Of a stretch of DNA of 64,000 nucleotides, positions 18,861 to 27,395 are shown piece by piece. Source of the DNA: Pontibacter aquaedesilientis (lineage in GTDB: Bacteria; Bacteroidota; Bacteroidia; Cytophagales; Hymenobacteraceae); the NCBI RefSeq assembly GCF_014773225.1, contig NZ_JACXAJ010000003.1, positions 124,001-188,000 of the forward strand. Direction: 5' to 3'. Position numbers and translations under genes: made by a program. The notes beneath the pieces were generated by a model. It was not told the DNA's origin. It worked only from the letters and a program-made list of their open reading frames with translations, and did no database searches. Positions within the stretch are counted from its first letter, which is position 1. Each line of letters starts with the position of its first letter.

Positions 18861-20666
18861 ATGGCCACCACCCTACCATACCTCCTCGCTATCTTATCCG
18901 TACTTTTGCTCGGCTGGCTGGCATGGCGGCGGCCTGACCGCAGGCGACTGGCATGGCGGCTATTGGCTAGCGCAGTGGCAGGTATAAGTCTGGTGCTAAT
19001 ACTTTTCCCGCCCACCTTCCAGCGGGCACTCGACCCAAGCATCGCTATTTTACTGACTGAGGGGTATGAAGTTGATTCGCTCGACATTTTGCTTGACAGG
19101 CTGGAGCCAAGGCCGCTGATCTATACCTACCAAACCAATTCCTCCAAAGCAGTTGCTATACCTGACCTCTATACCTTCCGCCTTGAAAATCCTCAGGTAC
19201 AGACCGTGCATGTACTGGGCTTTGGATTGGCAGAACAGGAACTACAGGCCTTGCAAAACACGACATTGGTACCGCATTTGTCCCGTATGCCTGCCGGTAT
19301 AGCCTCCATCACCTGGCCAGAAGCTATTACACTTGGAGAACCCATAACGGTGGCGGGACAATACACCCAGACACCCGACAAAGAAACCACCCTCTACCTG
19401 CAGGCCTTTGGGCAGGCACGCGACTCCATTACCTTAAAAGAAACTGGCCGCCATCCCTTTCAGTTGCGCTATACCCCGAAACAGGAGGGTAGCTATACCT
19501 ACACGCTCATTGAGAAATCCGGCAACAAAACAGATACCCTCGGCCTGGTGCCTGTGCAGGTATACCCTGCCGCCAAGCCCGCCGTGTTGCTGGTGTCATC
19601 GTTCCCGCTTTTCGAGTTTAAATTTCTGAAAAACCACCTGGGGCAGTTGCAGCACAAAGTAGCCTTGCGCAGCACCGTCAGCAAGGGCATGCACCAGCGC
19701 GAGTGGCTGAACATGCCGCACACGGACCTAGGCCGCATCTCAGCCAGATTGCTGCAGCAATTCGATGTGGTCATTACGGAGCCGCAGGCCTTGCAGGAAC
19801 TCAGCAGCATCGAGCGGACAGCACTGCAGCGATCCGTTACTGAAGACGGACTGGGCGTGCTGACCATCGCGGGCGAACAGCTGGGTAACCGCACGACGGC
19901 TTTCTTCACCAACTTCCAAAGCAAACGCTTGTCGCAGCAAGACACCCGCAACGCCCGCGCCCGCTGGACGAACGGTACCACGGCCACGGCTATACCTGCT
20001 TCGCCCTTTACTTTGGTCAGCAGCGAGGCGGTAACGGGACTGATAGAAGAGCAAGGCAACAACCTGTTGGCAGCTGGCCGCAGGGCAGGTTGGGGCACCG
20101 TGGCGCTATCGGTGGTGCCCCAAACCTTTAGCTGGCAACTCGAGGGCAAACAAAGCACCTACGCCAGCTACTGGGCGCATTTGCTTTCGTCGGTTGCCAA
20201 GCGGGAAGTGCAGGAGAAGTTCTGGCAACTGGCCAAACCACAAGTGCCGCAGCTTCACCAACCTGCTACCTTAAAGCTAACGGACTATACCTGGCGTGAG
20301 GCGAGCTCAGTCCCTGAAGCTACCATCAGGCATCTTACCGATACCACCCAGACAGGTATAGCCCTGCAACAAAGCATCTTCCAACCAGAGATGCACGAAG
20401 GCACTTTCTGGCCACGCCGCCTGGGCTGGCATGTGGTAGAAGCAGAGGGAGTAAAGCCATTCTATTTTCTGGTGCAGGACAGCACAGCGTGGACACACCA
20501 AGCCATACAAGGCAAGCGGGACGCGACGTTGCAGTTTGCCACGCAGCAGCGCAGCCCGAATTCTAAAAACACTACAGCCTATACAGAAGAGCAGGTTCCG
20601 GTAGTCTGGTTTTTCCTGCTGTTTGTGCTGAGCAGCGGTTTTTTGTGGCTGGAGGAGAAACTTTAA
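18861..20666 (+). CDS. Large membrane protein of the MoxR cluster, function unknown
   Basis: A 601-residue protein with two N-terminal helices (TLPYLLAILSVLLLGWLAW; LLASAVAGISLVLILF) and one C-terminal helix (VVWFFLLFVLSSGFLWLEE), giving a large periplasmic middle. The segment around KPAVLLVSSFPLFEFKFLKNHL, followed about 60 residues later by LQQFDVVITEPQALQEL and LGVLTIAGEQLG, resembles the glutamine-amidotransferase-like domains of membrane proteins in MoxR/DUF58 loci; this is a weak inference. The gap to the DUF4175 gene is 88 bp. It is the richest gene for the iterated motif, with at least eight copies in 1.8 kb. Confidence 0.7.
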   Translation: MATTLPYLLAILSVLLLGWLAWRRPDRRRLAWRLLASAVAGISLVLILFPPTFQRALDPSIAILLTEGYEVDSLDILLDRLEPRPLIYTYQTNSSKAVAIPDLYTFRLENPQVQTVHVLGFGLAEQELQALQNTTLVPHLSRMPAGIASITWPEAITLGEPITVAGQYTQTPDKETTLYLQAFGQARDSITLKETGRHPFQLRYTPKQEGSYTYTLIEKSGNKTDTLGLVPVQVYPAAKPAVLLVSSFPLFEFKFLKNHLGQLQHKVALRSTVSKGMHQREWLNMPHTDLGRISARLLQQFDVVITEPQALQELSSIERTALQRSVTEDGLGVLTIAGEQLGNRTTAFFTNFQSKRLSQQDTRNARARWTNGTTATAIPASPFTLVSSEAVTGLIEEQGNNLLAAGRRAGWGTVALSVVPQTFSWQLEGKQSTYASYWAHLLSSVAKREVQEKFWQLAKPQVPQLHQPATLKLTDYTWREASSVPEATIRHLTDTTQTGIALQQSIFQPEMHEGTFWPRRLGWHVVEAEGVKPFYFLVQDSTAWTHQAIQGKRDATLQFATQQRSPNSKNTTAYTEEQVPVVWFFLLFVLSSGFLWLEEKL

Positions 20667-20783
20667 CTAAATTGACAGCCAGATAATTTCGGGCTACAGG
20701 ATGATCCCATTCAGGCTCTTCTTAACAAAATTGACTTAAAACCGATTTGTTCTAATTGGTTCTCATACTTCGAAAGTAAGCAG

Positions 20784-21470
20784 ATGATTCCTCACCTTCT
20801 CAACCGCAAGCTTATCTGGTTTTTTCTGCTGTTGTTAAGCAGCTGTAGCCTGGAGTCACCGGTGCCAACAGATGTTGTGATAGAAGGGCGCATCACGACA
20901 GACGGCGGTGCCAAGCCAATGGCTGCTATGTGGGTTAAACTCATCAAGGATAGGCCTGTATCCCTCGATGTCAATGAGCTGACCACCAAAACAGACGACA
21001 AGGGCTTTTACCGCTTTAAATTCAAGGCCAACCACCAGCTTAATGAACGGGTTTATGGCTTAAGCTATAATATCTCTACTGCTGACAATGACCCCTATTT
21101 CTGCTCTTCGAACTATTTCCGGATCGGCCACTTACCCAGTGCCGACACCACACTCGTTTACAACTTTGATATCCCCCGCAAAACAGCGATCCATTGTGTC
21201 TATAACGACCCTGTTAAGGCCAGGGAATTTGAATTAAACACAATTTTTAAATTTACTTGCGGCCTGGTTTCGGACAGCAACAGGTTTATGAACTCTACAG
21301 GAGCGGCCAGTATGGTGTACACCGAGAACCCGCTCTATATACCGGCTCATACTCCCGTGATTGCCGTAACCAGAGGCATAGACCGGAAGCTAAATAAGGC
21401 GTTGGAGCAAATGGACACCATTATGGTGGCATACGGCACAAACTATACGCACCGCATCGAGCTCAGGTAG
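20784..21470 (+). CDS. Putative lipoprotein with carboxypeptidase-regulatory-like domain
   Basis: A 228-residue protein with a lipoprotein signal: hydrophobic LIWFFLLLLSSC with Cys at residue 21, so anchored in the envelope. Residues 30-110 (VVIEGRITTDGGAKPM...TDDKGFYRFKF) resemble a carboxypeptidase-regulatory/transthyretin-like fold common in Bacteroidota surface lipoproteins. The remainder is not recognised. It follows the MoxR cluster by 117 bp and may be independent. It converges with the next gene with only one base between the two stop codons and no terminator between them. Confidence 0.7.
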   Translation: MIPHLLNRKLIWFFLLLLSSCSLESPVPTDVVIEGRITTDGGAKPMAAMWVKLIKDRPVSLDVNELTTKTDDKGFYRFKFKANHQLNERVYGLSYNISTADNDPYFCSSNYFRIGHLPSADTTLVYNFDIPRKTAIHCVYNDPVKAREFELNTIFKFTCGLVSDSNRFMNSTGAASMVYTENPLYIPAHTPVIAVTRGIDRKLNKALEQMDTIMVAYGTNYTHRIELR

Positions 21471-21471
21471 A

Positions 21472-22287
21472 TTAAGTTGACAGAGACTTGGCCGCAAATG
21501 TATGGAGTAGCTGAATCAGGTCAGGTATACACTCCAGGTTAAGGGTGTGGCCCACCTTCGGCAAGATTTCCAACTCCCCATGCGGCAACGACTGGTACAT
21601 GGCGCGGCCCATCTCCGGGGTGCAGAGCATGTCTTCTTCGCCGTGCACGACCAGCACCGGCACCTGTACCTTTTTGAGCGCTTCGAGGTAGTTACCGCTT
21701 TCTTCGGTGGCGCGCACCAGCTTGAGCAGCCGCTCCGGGGTCGGGCTCTGGCTCGTTTTGCTGCTTTTGAGGTTTTCTATTGTGATAATGGGGTTCAGGA
21801 AATAGCTGCGGCCCAGTACAAAAGGCAGCATTACGTCGAGCATCAGCGGATAACCGCCTGCCAGCAATGCCTGTTTCCAGCTGGCCCCAATCGAGTCGAA
21901 GAAAGCGTCTTTGTAAGGGAAGGTTGAAAGCAGCACCCCCCGCTGCACCAGGCCCGGAAAATTGACCAGAAACCGCTGCGCCACCGCACCGCCATAGGAG
22001 ATACCCACCAGTGTGGTGTCGGCTGGCAGCTGCAGACTCCGCAGCAAGTCGGCCAGATCGGCGGCGTGTCCTTCAAAGGTACGGTGCTCCGGTCCTTCAT
22101 CAGACTGGCCCTGAAACAACAGGTCCACCAATACTAACTGATATTGCTTGCCCAACGCGTGCACCAGCCCCGCCCAGGCCGCTGTTGACTGGGAAAGCCC
22201 GTTGAGGAACACCATCGCCTGCGAGGCTTCTCTATTTCCGTGGAGTTCATAGTGTAGTTCCAGTCCGTCAGGAAGGCGGTGTCTCAT
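21472..22287 (-). CDS. Alpha/beta hydrolase
   Basis: A 271-residue alpha/beta-hydrolase. The nucleophile elbow is GISYGG (around residue 96), the acid is likely in HGEEDML and the histidine in VGHTLNL near the end, so the triad is complete. There is no signal peptide, so it is cytoplasmic. The substrate cannot be told from sequence. The gene is downstream of the sensor kinase gene on the same strand but separated by 234 bp, with a TAGTTTTG -7-like box just upstream, so it is probably transcribed on its own. Confidence 0.85.
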   Translation of the reverse strand: MRHRLPDGLELHYELHGNREASQAMVFLNGLSQSTAAWAGLVHALGKQYQLVLVDLLFQGQSDEGPEHRTFEGHAADLADLLRSLQLPADTTLVGISYGGAVAQRFLVNFPGLVQRGVLLSTFPYKDAFFDSIGASWKQALLAGGYPLMLDVMLPFVLGRSYFLNPIITIENLKSSKTSQSPTPERLLKLVRATEESGNYLEALKKVQVPVLVVHGEEDMLCTPEMGRAMYQSLPHGELEILPKVGHTLNLECIPDLIQLLHTFAAKSLST

Positions 22288-22319
22288 GGCAGTGCTTGTT
22301 TAGTGGAAAGAGTATGAAC

Positions 22320-22327
22320 CAAAACTA
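22320..22327 (-). promoter_or_regulatory. Candidate -7 box for the alpha/beta hydrolase gene
   Basis: Read on the minus strand this is TAGTTTTG, a perfect TAnnTTTG, 32 bp before the start codon. No TTG lies at the normal spacing, so confidence is limited. Confidence 0.4.
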
Positions 22328-22521
22328 ACGGAAATTTCCAAAAAGCACCGTGTAAGGTATAGCCAAACCGTACCTGTATCAGGTGTAGGCACAGATTTTC
22401 GTGGTAAACTCCTTATGAAAACGGGCTGTTTGCGCTGCATATATAATATATAGGCTTTCACGATGCCAGTTGGCAACCGACACGTAGCCCATAATATGCG
22501 AATTAACAGGTATAGACAGCC

Positions 22522-24687
22522 TTAGCAGATCTCGCCTTCCAGCAGCGTTTGCTTGTCAGCGGCTTGCTCAGGTATAGCCATCGGCACGGTGAAGTAAAAC
22601 CGGCTCCCCTGCCCCATTGTCGTGTCAACCTGGATCTTACCTTCATGCCGTTCCACAAAATCGCGGCAAAGCAACAGCCCTAAGCCTGTGCCCTTCTCGT
22701 TTACGGTGCCTTTGGTAGCCATAGCGGGTGTTTCCAGTTTGAAAAGCGTCGCCAGGATGTCCGCGCTAATGCCAGTACCCTGGTCTGCTACCGCAACGGT
22801 GACCATATGGCCTGGCCCAGCTTCCGCCGCTATTTTAATAAGCCCGCCAGGGTAGGAGAACTTGATGGCATTGTGCAGCAGGTTGCGCACCACAAAATCG
22901 AGCATGTGGGCATCGGCACGCACCTGCAGCGCAGATGGCACCTGCACCTGCCAGGCAATCTGTTTGGTGTCGGCGGTGTCTTTGAGCAGGGCCACGTTAC
23001 GGTTCACCAGTTCGGCCAAGGGCAGCACCTCGGGTTCGAAGCGAACGTGATGGCCCGAGGCCGTTTGTGCCGACGACCATTGCAGCAGGTTCTCCAGCAA
23101 AGCCTGCAGGTTGCGCACCGAAAGCTGGGTATGCGTGGCCAGCTTCTGCATTTGGTCGGGCTTCATCTTATCCGAGAAATTCAACAGTATATTCAGAAAA
23201 GACTCCAGTGTGGCCAGCGGCGTGCGGATGTCGTGCGAAATGATGGAGAAAAAGCGATCTTTGAAGAAATTGAGTCGACGCAGCTTGTGTTCCGAAGCCT
23301 TGAGTTTGCGCACCGTGTCCTTCAACTCCTGCGTGCGATGCCGGAGTGCCGCAGTGCGGTTGGTCACCATCACTTCGAGCTCATTTTTCTGTTGCTCTAT
23401 CAGCAGCTTCCGCTCCGTTTCTTTCTCTCGCTCCAGTCGCTCCTTTTCAAGTACCTTGGCATTGAGTTCGCCCGTCACGGTGTTGAGTCGATAGGCCAGA
23501 CCCAGCGAAAACAGGACCACCTGCGCCACCATGCCAACCTGCGCCGCATACACGGTTACCAGGTTATCAGGCAGCAGATGGTTCTCCTTCAATATAAAGA
23601 GCAAAGCACCCACCACAAAAAACACATTGGCAATCAGGAAGTAGCGTGCGGGCTTGTAGCCTTGGCGCAAGGAGTTTATACCTGTTAGGATCATGGCCAC
23701 CAACACCAGACCACCGATCAGACCGATCAAGCTAACACAGGCCTGCAGCAGGTCGAGTGGCGTGAAGTAAGAAAGTAGCCCCATACCCACAGGCAGAATA
23801 TAAAGCAGAGCCAACAACATCAGCGCCTTGTCCCAAAGCGGCATGGTACGCTGGGTATTGAGGTAGTGTCGCGTAAACAGTACCCGGAACAAACCATTGA
23901 ATGTCACGATGAAAGGGAAGCTGTGCGCGTTCCAGATCGGGGCATTGGGCCAAAGCAGTTCAATAGCGAAGCCATGGAAGAACATAAAGTACAGACCGGT
24001 GCCCAGCAGCGCCATCACGTAGTATAGGTAACTGCGGTCACGCACCGATGCGAAGAGCACAAGGTTATAGAGCGTCATCACCAGGATAATGCCGATAAAG
24101 ATGCCCTGTCCGAACAGTCTGTCGCGGTTTGCGGCTTCTACCTGCTCAGGCATCAGCAATTGTACCCGCAGTGCTTGTGGCTTGTATAGATTGATATCGC
24201 CCTGCAGGCGCAGGTATAGGGTGGTTGTGCTGTTGGGCAGCAGTGCTAGCCGTATGTAGGGTTTATAGCCCGGCACGTCCCGCTCCCGAATGGGCAGCAG
24301 TTGCCCCGAGCGCTTTAAGGTATAGCCTGATTCGCTGAACTGATAGAGCTCTATGTTGCTCCAGTCGCCGGCATAGAGTAATCGCGTCTTTTCGCGGTGT
24401 GTGGGGTTGCGCAACACGACACGTACCCAATGCACCGTCTTACCCGGCTGCAGCACGTCCGAGATACTGTTTGCCGAAAAACGGGCGGTTCGGATCTGCT
24501 CAAGCAGCAGTGTCGCGCTTGGGTCGTGGTATACCTGCAAAGCCTCCGTTATGGCTTGCTGTGTGGCTGTCACTTCCACCGTGCTGGGTACCTGCGCACG
24601 GGTTTGCAGCGCTATTAAAACAAATAGCAGCAAGGTCAACAGCTTAGAAAAGCGGCAAATACAGCAGGTATAGCAGAGCACAAGCAT
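22522..24687 (-). CDS. 7TMR-DISM sensor histidine kinase
   Basis: A 721-residue sensor kinase. In order: signal peptide, an extracytoplasmic 7TMR-DISMED2-like beta domain (about 35-185), seven membrane helices (about 190-400), a coiled coil rich in E, K and R (about 410-475), a HisKA domain with the phosphorylated His in ISHDIRTPL (about residue 485), and a HATPase domain with DQGTGIS and GTGLGLLLC. There is no receiver domain. It is divergent from the LytTR response regulator at 24809 with 121 bp between, so the two probably form one signalling pair. DISM extracellular domains often bind carbohydrate-like or small organic ligands. The ligand here is unknown. Confidence 0.9.
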   Translation of the reverse strand: MLVLCYTCCICRFSKLLTLLLFVLIALQTRAQVPSTVEVTATQQAITEALQVYHDPSATLLLEQIRTARFSANSISDVLQPGKTVHWVRVVLRNPTHREKTRLLYAGDWSNIELYQFSESGYTLKRSGQLLPIRERDVPGYKPYIRLALLPNSTTTLYLRLQGDINLYKPQALRVQLLMPEQVEAANRDRLFGQGIFIGIILVMTLYNLVLFASVRDRSYLYYVMALLGTGLYFMFFHGFAIELLWPNAPIWNAHSFPFIVTFNGLFRVLFTRHYLNTQRTMPLWDKALMLLALLYILPVGMGLLSYFTPLDLLQACVSLIGLIGGLVLVAMILTGINSLRQGYKPARYFLIANVFFVVGALLFILKENHLLPDNLVTVYAAQVGMVAQVVLFSLGLAYRLNTVTGELNAKVLEKERLEREKETERKLLIEQQKNELEVMVTNRTAALRHRTQELKDTVRKLKASEHKLRRLNFFKDRFFSIISHDIRTPLATLESFLNILLNFSDKMKPDQMQKLATHTQLSVRNLQALLENLLQWSSAQTASGHHVRFEPEVLPLAELVNRNVALLKDTADTKQIAWQVQVPSALQVRADAHMLDFVVRNLLHNAIKFSYPGGLIKIAAEAGPGHMVTVAVADQGTGISADILATLFKLETPAMATKGTVNEKGTGLGLLLCRDFVERHEGKIQVDTTMGQGSRFYFTVPMAIPEQAADKQTLLEGEIC

Positions 24688-24808
24688 ACGTCAATTTACA
24701 AAAATATCTCCGTTATACTATACTTCTGAGAATATCGCATTTTGCCAGTGGAATCAAATTGCTATATTGAGCTCATATTCCTGACCAATTTCACTTACGC
24801 TTTAACTT

Positions 24809-25573
24809 ATGGCCCGCCTTAAACTACTGATTGCAGAAGATGATGTGGTGATAGCCCAAAACCTGTCGCTTTCGCTGGAGTCGATGGGCTATGAGGTATG
24901 CCAGGCCGTGAGTTCAGGCGAAGAGTTGCTCTTGCAGGTACACCAGCACCGGCCGGACCTGATCATTCTGGACATCACCCTGGAGGGCAAACTTGATGGT
25001 ATTGAGACAGCCGCACTGTTAGCCAAGGCTACCCAGGTTCCTTTTATCTTCATGACGGCCTTTTCGGACAGAGAAACCATCGACCGGGCCAAGCAAACCA
25101 ACCCACATGCTTACCTGGTCAAGCCTTTCGACGCCCGCACCCTGCAAAGCAGTATTGAGCTGGCCATACACAATGCAGGTACCCGTCAGTTTCAACCCGT
25201 GCAGGCTGCCGCTATACCTGTCCAGACCACCGACACCGTAGAGGCCGACAATTTCCTGCTGCACGATGCCCTGTTTGTGAAAGTGCGCAACCGACTCGAG
25301 AAAGTCATGCTGGAAAACATCGTCTGGGCCGAAGCGCAGGATATCTACTGCAACATCAAAACCCGTACACACCTGCATTTGGTAAGCCAAAGCCTGAAAA
25401 ACCTGGAGCAGCGGCTACCCGGGAGCCAGTTCATGCGCGTGCACCGCTCCTACATCGTACAGCTCACCGCTATCGAGGCCATCGAAGACAACAACATCCT
25501 CATCGGGGGCAAGCAGATTCCTATCGGCAACACACACCGCGACGCTTTGCTGAAGCGATTGCAAATTTTGTAA
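24809..25573 (+). CDS. LytTR family response regulator
   Basis: A 254-residue regulator with an N-terminal receiver domain (acidic EDD at 10-12, phospho-acceptor Asp55 in IILDIT, conserved Lys in LVKPFD) and a C-terminal LytTR DNA-binding domain (about 150-254) with the MRVHRSYIV signature. A proline- and alanine-containing linker separates them and carries one iterated-motif copy. It is divergent from the DISM kinase gene, its likely phosphodonor. The nearest candidate target is the symporter/esterase/TonB-receptor unit that starts 265 bp downstream, but no regulator-binding site could be identified. Confidence 0.92.
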   Translation: MARLKLLIAEDDVVIAQNLSLSLESMGYEVCQAVSSGEELLLQVHQHRPDLIILDITLEGKLDGIETAALLAKATQVPFIFMTAFSDRETIDRAKQTNPHAYLVKPFDARTLQSSIELAIHNAGTRQFQPVQAAAIPVQTTDTVEADNFLLHDALFVKVRNRLEKVMLENIVWAEAQDIYCNIKTRTHLHLVSQSLKNLEQRLPGSQFMRVHRSYIVQLTAIEAIEDNNILIGGKQIPIGNTHRDALLKRLQIL

Positions 25574-25838
25574 GTTGAGGAGTTGAGGATTTGAGGAGTT
25601 TAAGAGTTAGAAAGGTATAGCCCATTGGGATACCGACCTATCTGAATCGTTCATCCGACAATAGGCAATCTATAATTCAACCATTTAACCATTTAACCTT
25701 TAGCAGTTCAGAATACCCCACCTTTCCTCTCACCGATTTCACCTTAAATTATCCTCATTTGGCAAGTATAGGCTTCTGTTAATGTTTATTATTAGCTAAT
25801 TTAATTCAATATTTCCTTAGCAATAATACCATTCGCAC

Positions 25839-27395
25839 ATGAATAGTCTGGCATCATCAGAGCTTGTAACGGCAGGTTGGGTACTCGTACTCGCCTACGC
25901 AGGCATTATCCTGTTTTTTGTGGTACGGGGTGCGCTGCGTATTCGCTCTATCTCCGACTATGCCCTCGGCAACGTAACGTTCTCGCCGGTGGCGGTAGGG
26001 TTGGCGCTGGCCGCATCCATGACGAGCGCCGCCACCTTCATCATCAACCCGGGCTTTGTAGCGCTCTACGGCATAAGCGGCGTTATCTCCATGGCGATCG
26101 CGCTGCCTGTTGCGGCGCTGGTATCGCTGGTGGTGCTCACCAAGGGCTTCCGCAAAATGGGCACCGCCGTAAAGGCCCAGACCATGGCCCAGTGGATGGG
26201 CCTTGTGTACAAAAGCCGCGGCTATGCCATGTTCTTTGCTTTTCTGTCGCTCTTGCTGATCACTTTTATCGTGCTCATTTGCGTGGGGCTTACCAAGGTG
26301 CTGGCTAGTGTGCTCAACCTGAACGAGCTGCATGTGTGTGTCGGCATTGTGGTGTTTGTGTTTGGCTATATGATGTTTGGCGGGGCCAACTCTATGGTCT
26401 ACACAAACATGATCCAGGCAATATTTATGCTCATCGTGGCCTTCATCTTACTGGGCTCCGGCTATCAGCACTTCAGCGACGGGGTGCACGGCTTCCTGGA
26501 CAAACTGGCTGCAATAGACCCCTTGCTGGTGGCGCCAAACAACCCAGAGAGCTTCCTTTTCCGGGATAACTTCGAAATCATTTTCTGCCAGATGATCATT
26601 GGCGTTGCCATTGTCTGTCAGCCACACATCATCACTAAGTCGCTGCTGCTCAAAAGCGAAAAAGACGTAAACTTATACCTGCTGGTCGGGGTACTGGCCG
26701 AAGCCTTGTTCTTCTTAGTCGTGTTTGCCGGTTTGTATGCCCGCCTGTCTTTCCCGGACCTGACCATAAACGGACAGCCCTTGCCTGTGGATGGCATTAT
26801 GTCGGCTTACGTGGTGCGTGAGTTCCCCGTGTATGTGGGACTGTTGCTGGTGATCGGACTCATTTCGGCAGGTCTTTCCACCCTGGAAGGACTTATCCAG
26901 TCCCTCTCCATCACCATCACCTCCGATATTCTGACCCCGATCATAGGCGATAGCGTTACAGCCCGCGGTGTGGTCATTAACCGACTCGTGATTGTGGTTT
27001 TGGCGGCAGTCACTATCTGGCTCACCTTCGATCAGTTGCAGAACCCGAACCTGAGTGTGGGCATTTTTGCACAGAACGGGGTGTATGCATACTTCTCTGC
27101 GGCATTTGTGCCGGTGCTTTTTGGGATGTTCCTCCGCCGGGTGCCGCTTATCGCGCCGGTTGCCGCCTCCCTTACTTCCGTTATTGTGCATTTCAGTGTG
27201 TACTATGGCGGGCTCACTACCTATATGCAGGCCCCGGTGCGCAACCCAGGTATAGCCGCCGCACTGGCTATACTGGCGTCGGTGGCAGTAGGGCTTATTT
27301 TCTACTATGTGTTCCGTCAGCCTGCCCCTGAACCGGCAACTGAAGAAGCGTCACTTTTAACAGAACCGACCTATGAAAGTGAACTCAAGAACTAA
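25839..27395 (+). CDS. Sodium:solute symporter (SSS family)
   Basis: A 518-residue, very hydrophobic protein with about 13 predicted membrane helices, in the inner membrane. Family features include the N-terminal SISDYALGN...SPVAVGLALAASMTSAATF block and IGLISAGLSTLEGLIQSLS in the helix 8 region. Members with this signature carry pantothenate, short monocarboxylates or similar organic anions with Na+. The end overlaps the start of the esterase gene by 23 bp, so symporter and hydrolase are co-expressed. With the TonB receptor and hydroxybutyrate dehydrogenase downstream, a hydroxy acid is a reasonable substrate guess. Confidence 0.88.
   Translation: MNSLASSELVTAGWVLVLAYAGIILFFVVRGALRIRSISDYALGNVTFSPVAVGLALAASMTSAATFIINPGFVALYGISGVISMAIALPVAALVSLVVLTKGFRKMGTAVKAQTMAQWMGLVYKSRGYAMFFAFLSLLLITFIVLICVGLTKVLASVLNLNELHVCVGIVVFVFGYMMFGGANSMVYTNMIQAIFMLIVAFILLGSGYQHFSDGVHGFLDKLAAIDPLLVAPNNPESFLFRDNFEIIFCQMIIGVAIVCQPHIITKSLLLKSEKDVNLYLLVGVLAEALFFLVVFAGLYARLSFPDLTINGQPLPVDGIMSAYVVREFPVYVGLLLVIGLISAGLSTLEGLIQSLSITITSDILTPIIGDSVTARGVVINRLVIVVLAAVTIWLTFDQLQNPNLSVGIFAQNGVYAYFSAAFVPVLFGMFLRRVPLIAPVAASLTSVIVHFSVYYGGLTTYMQAPVRNPGIAAALAILASVAVGLIFYYVFRQPAPEPATEEASLLTEPTYESELKN

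Noticed and set aside
22807..23688. 293-codon open frame antisense to the sensor kinase
   Set aside because: The minus-strand kinase is complete with all catalytic boxes; the other frame is a shadow.
25574..25838. Riboswitch upstream of the symporter gene
   Set aside because: No conserved blocks of TPP, cobalamin, SAM, FMN or similar classes could be found.
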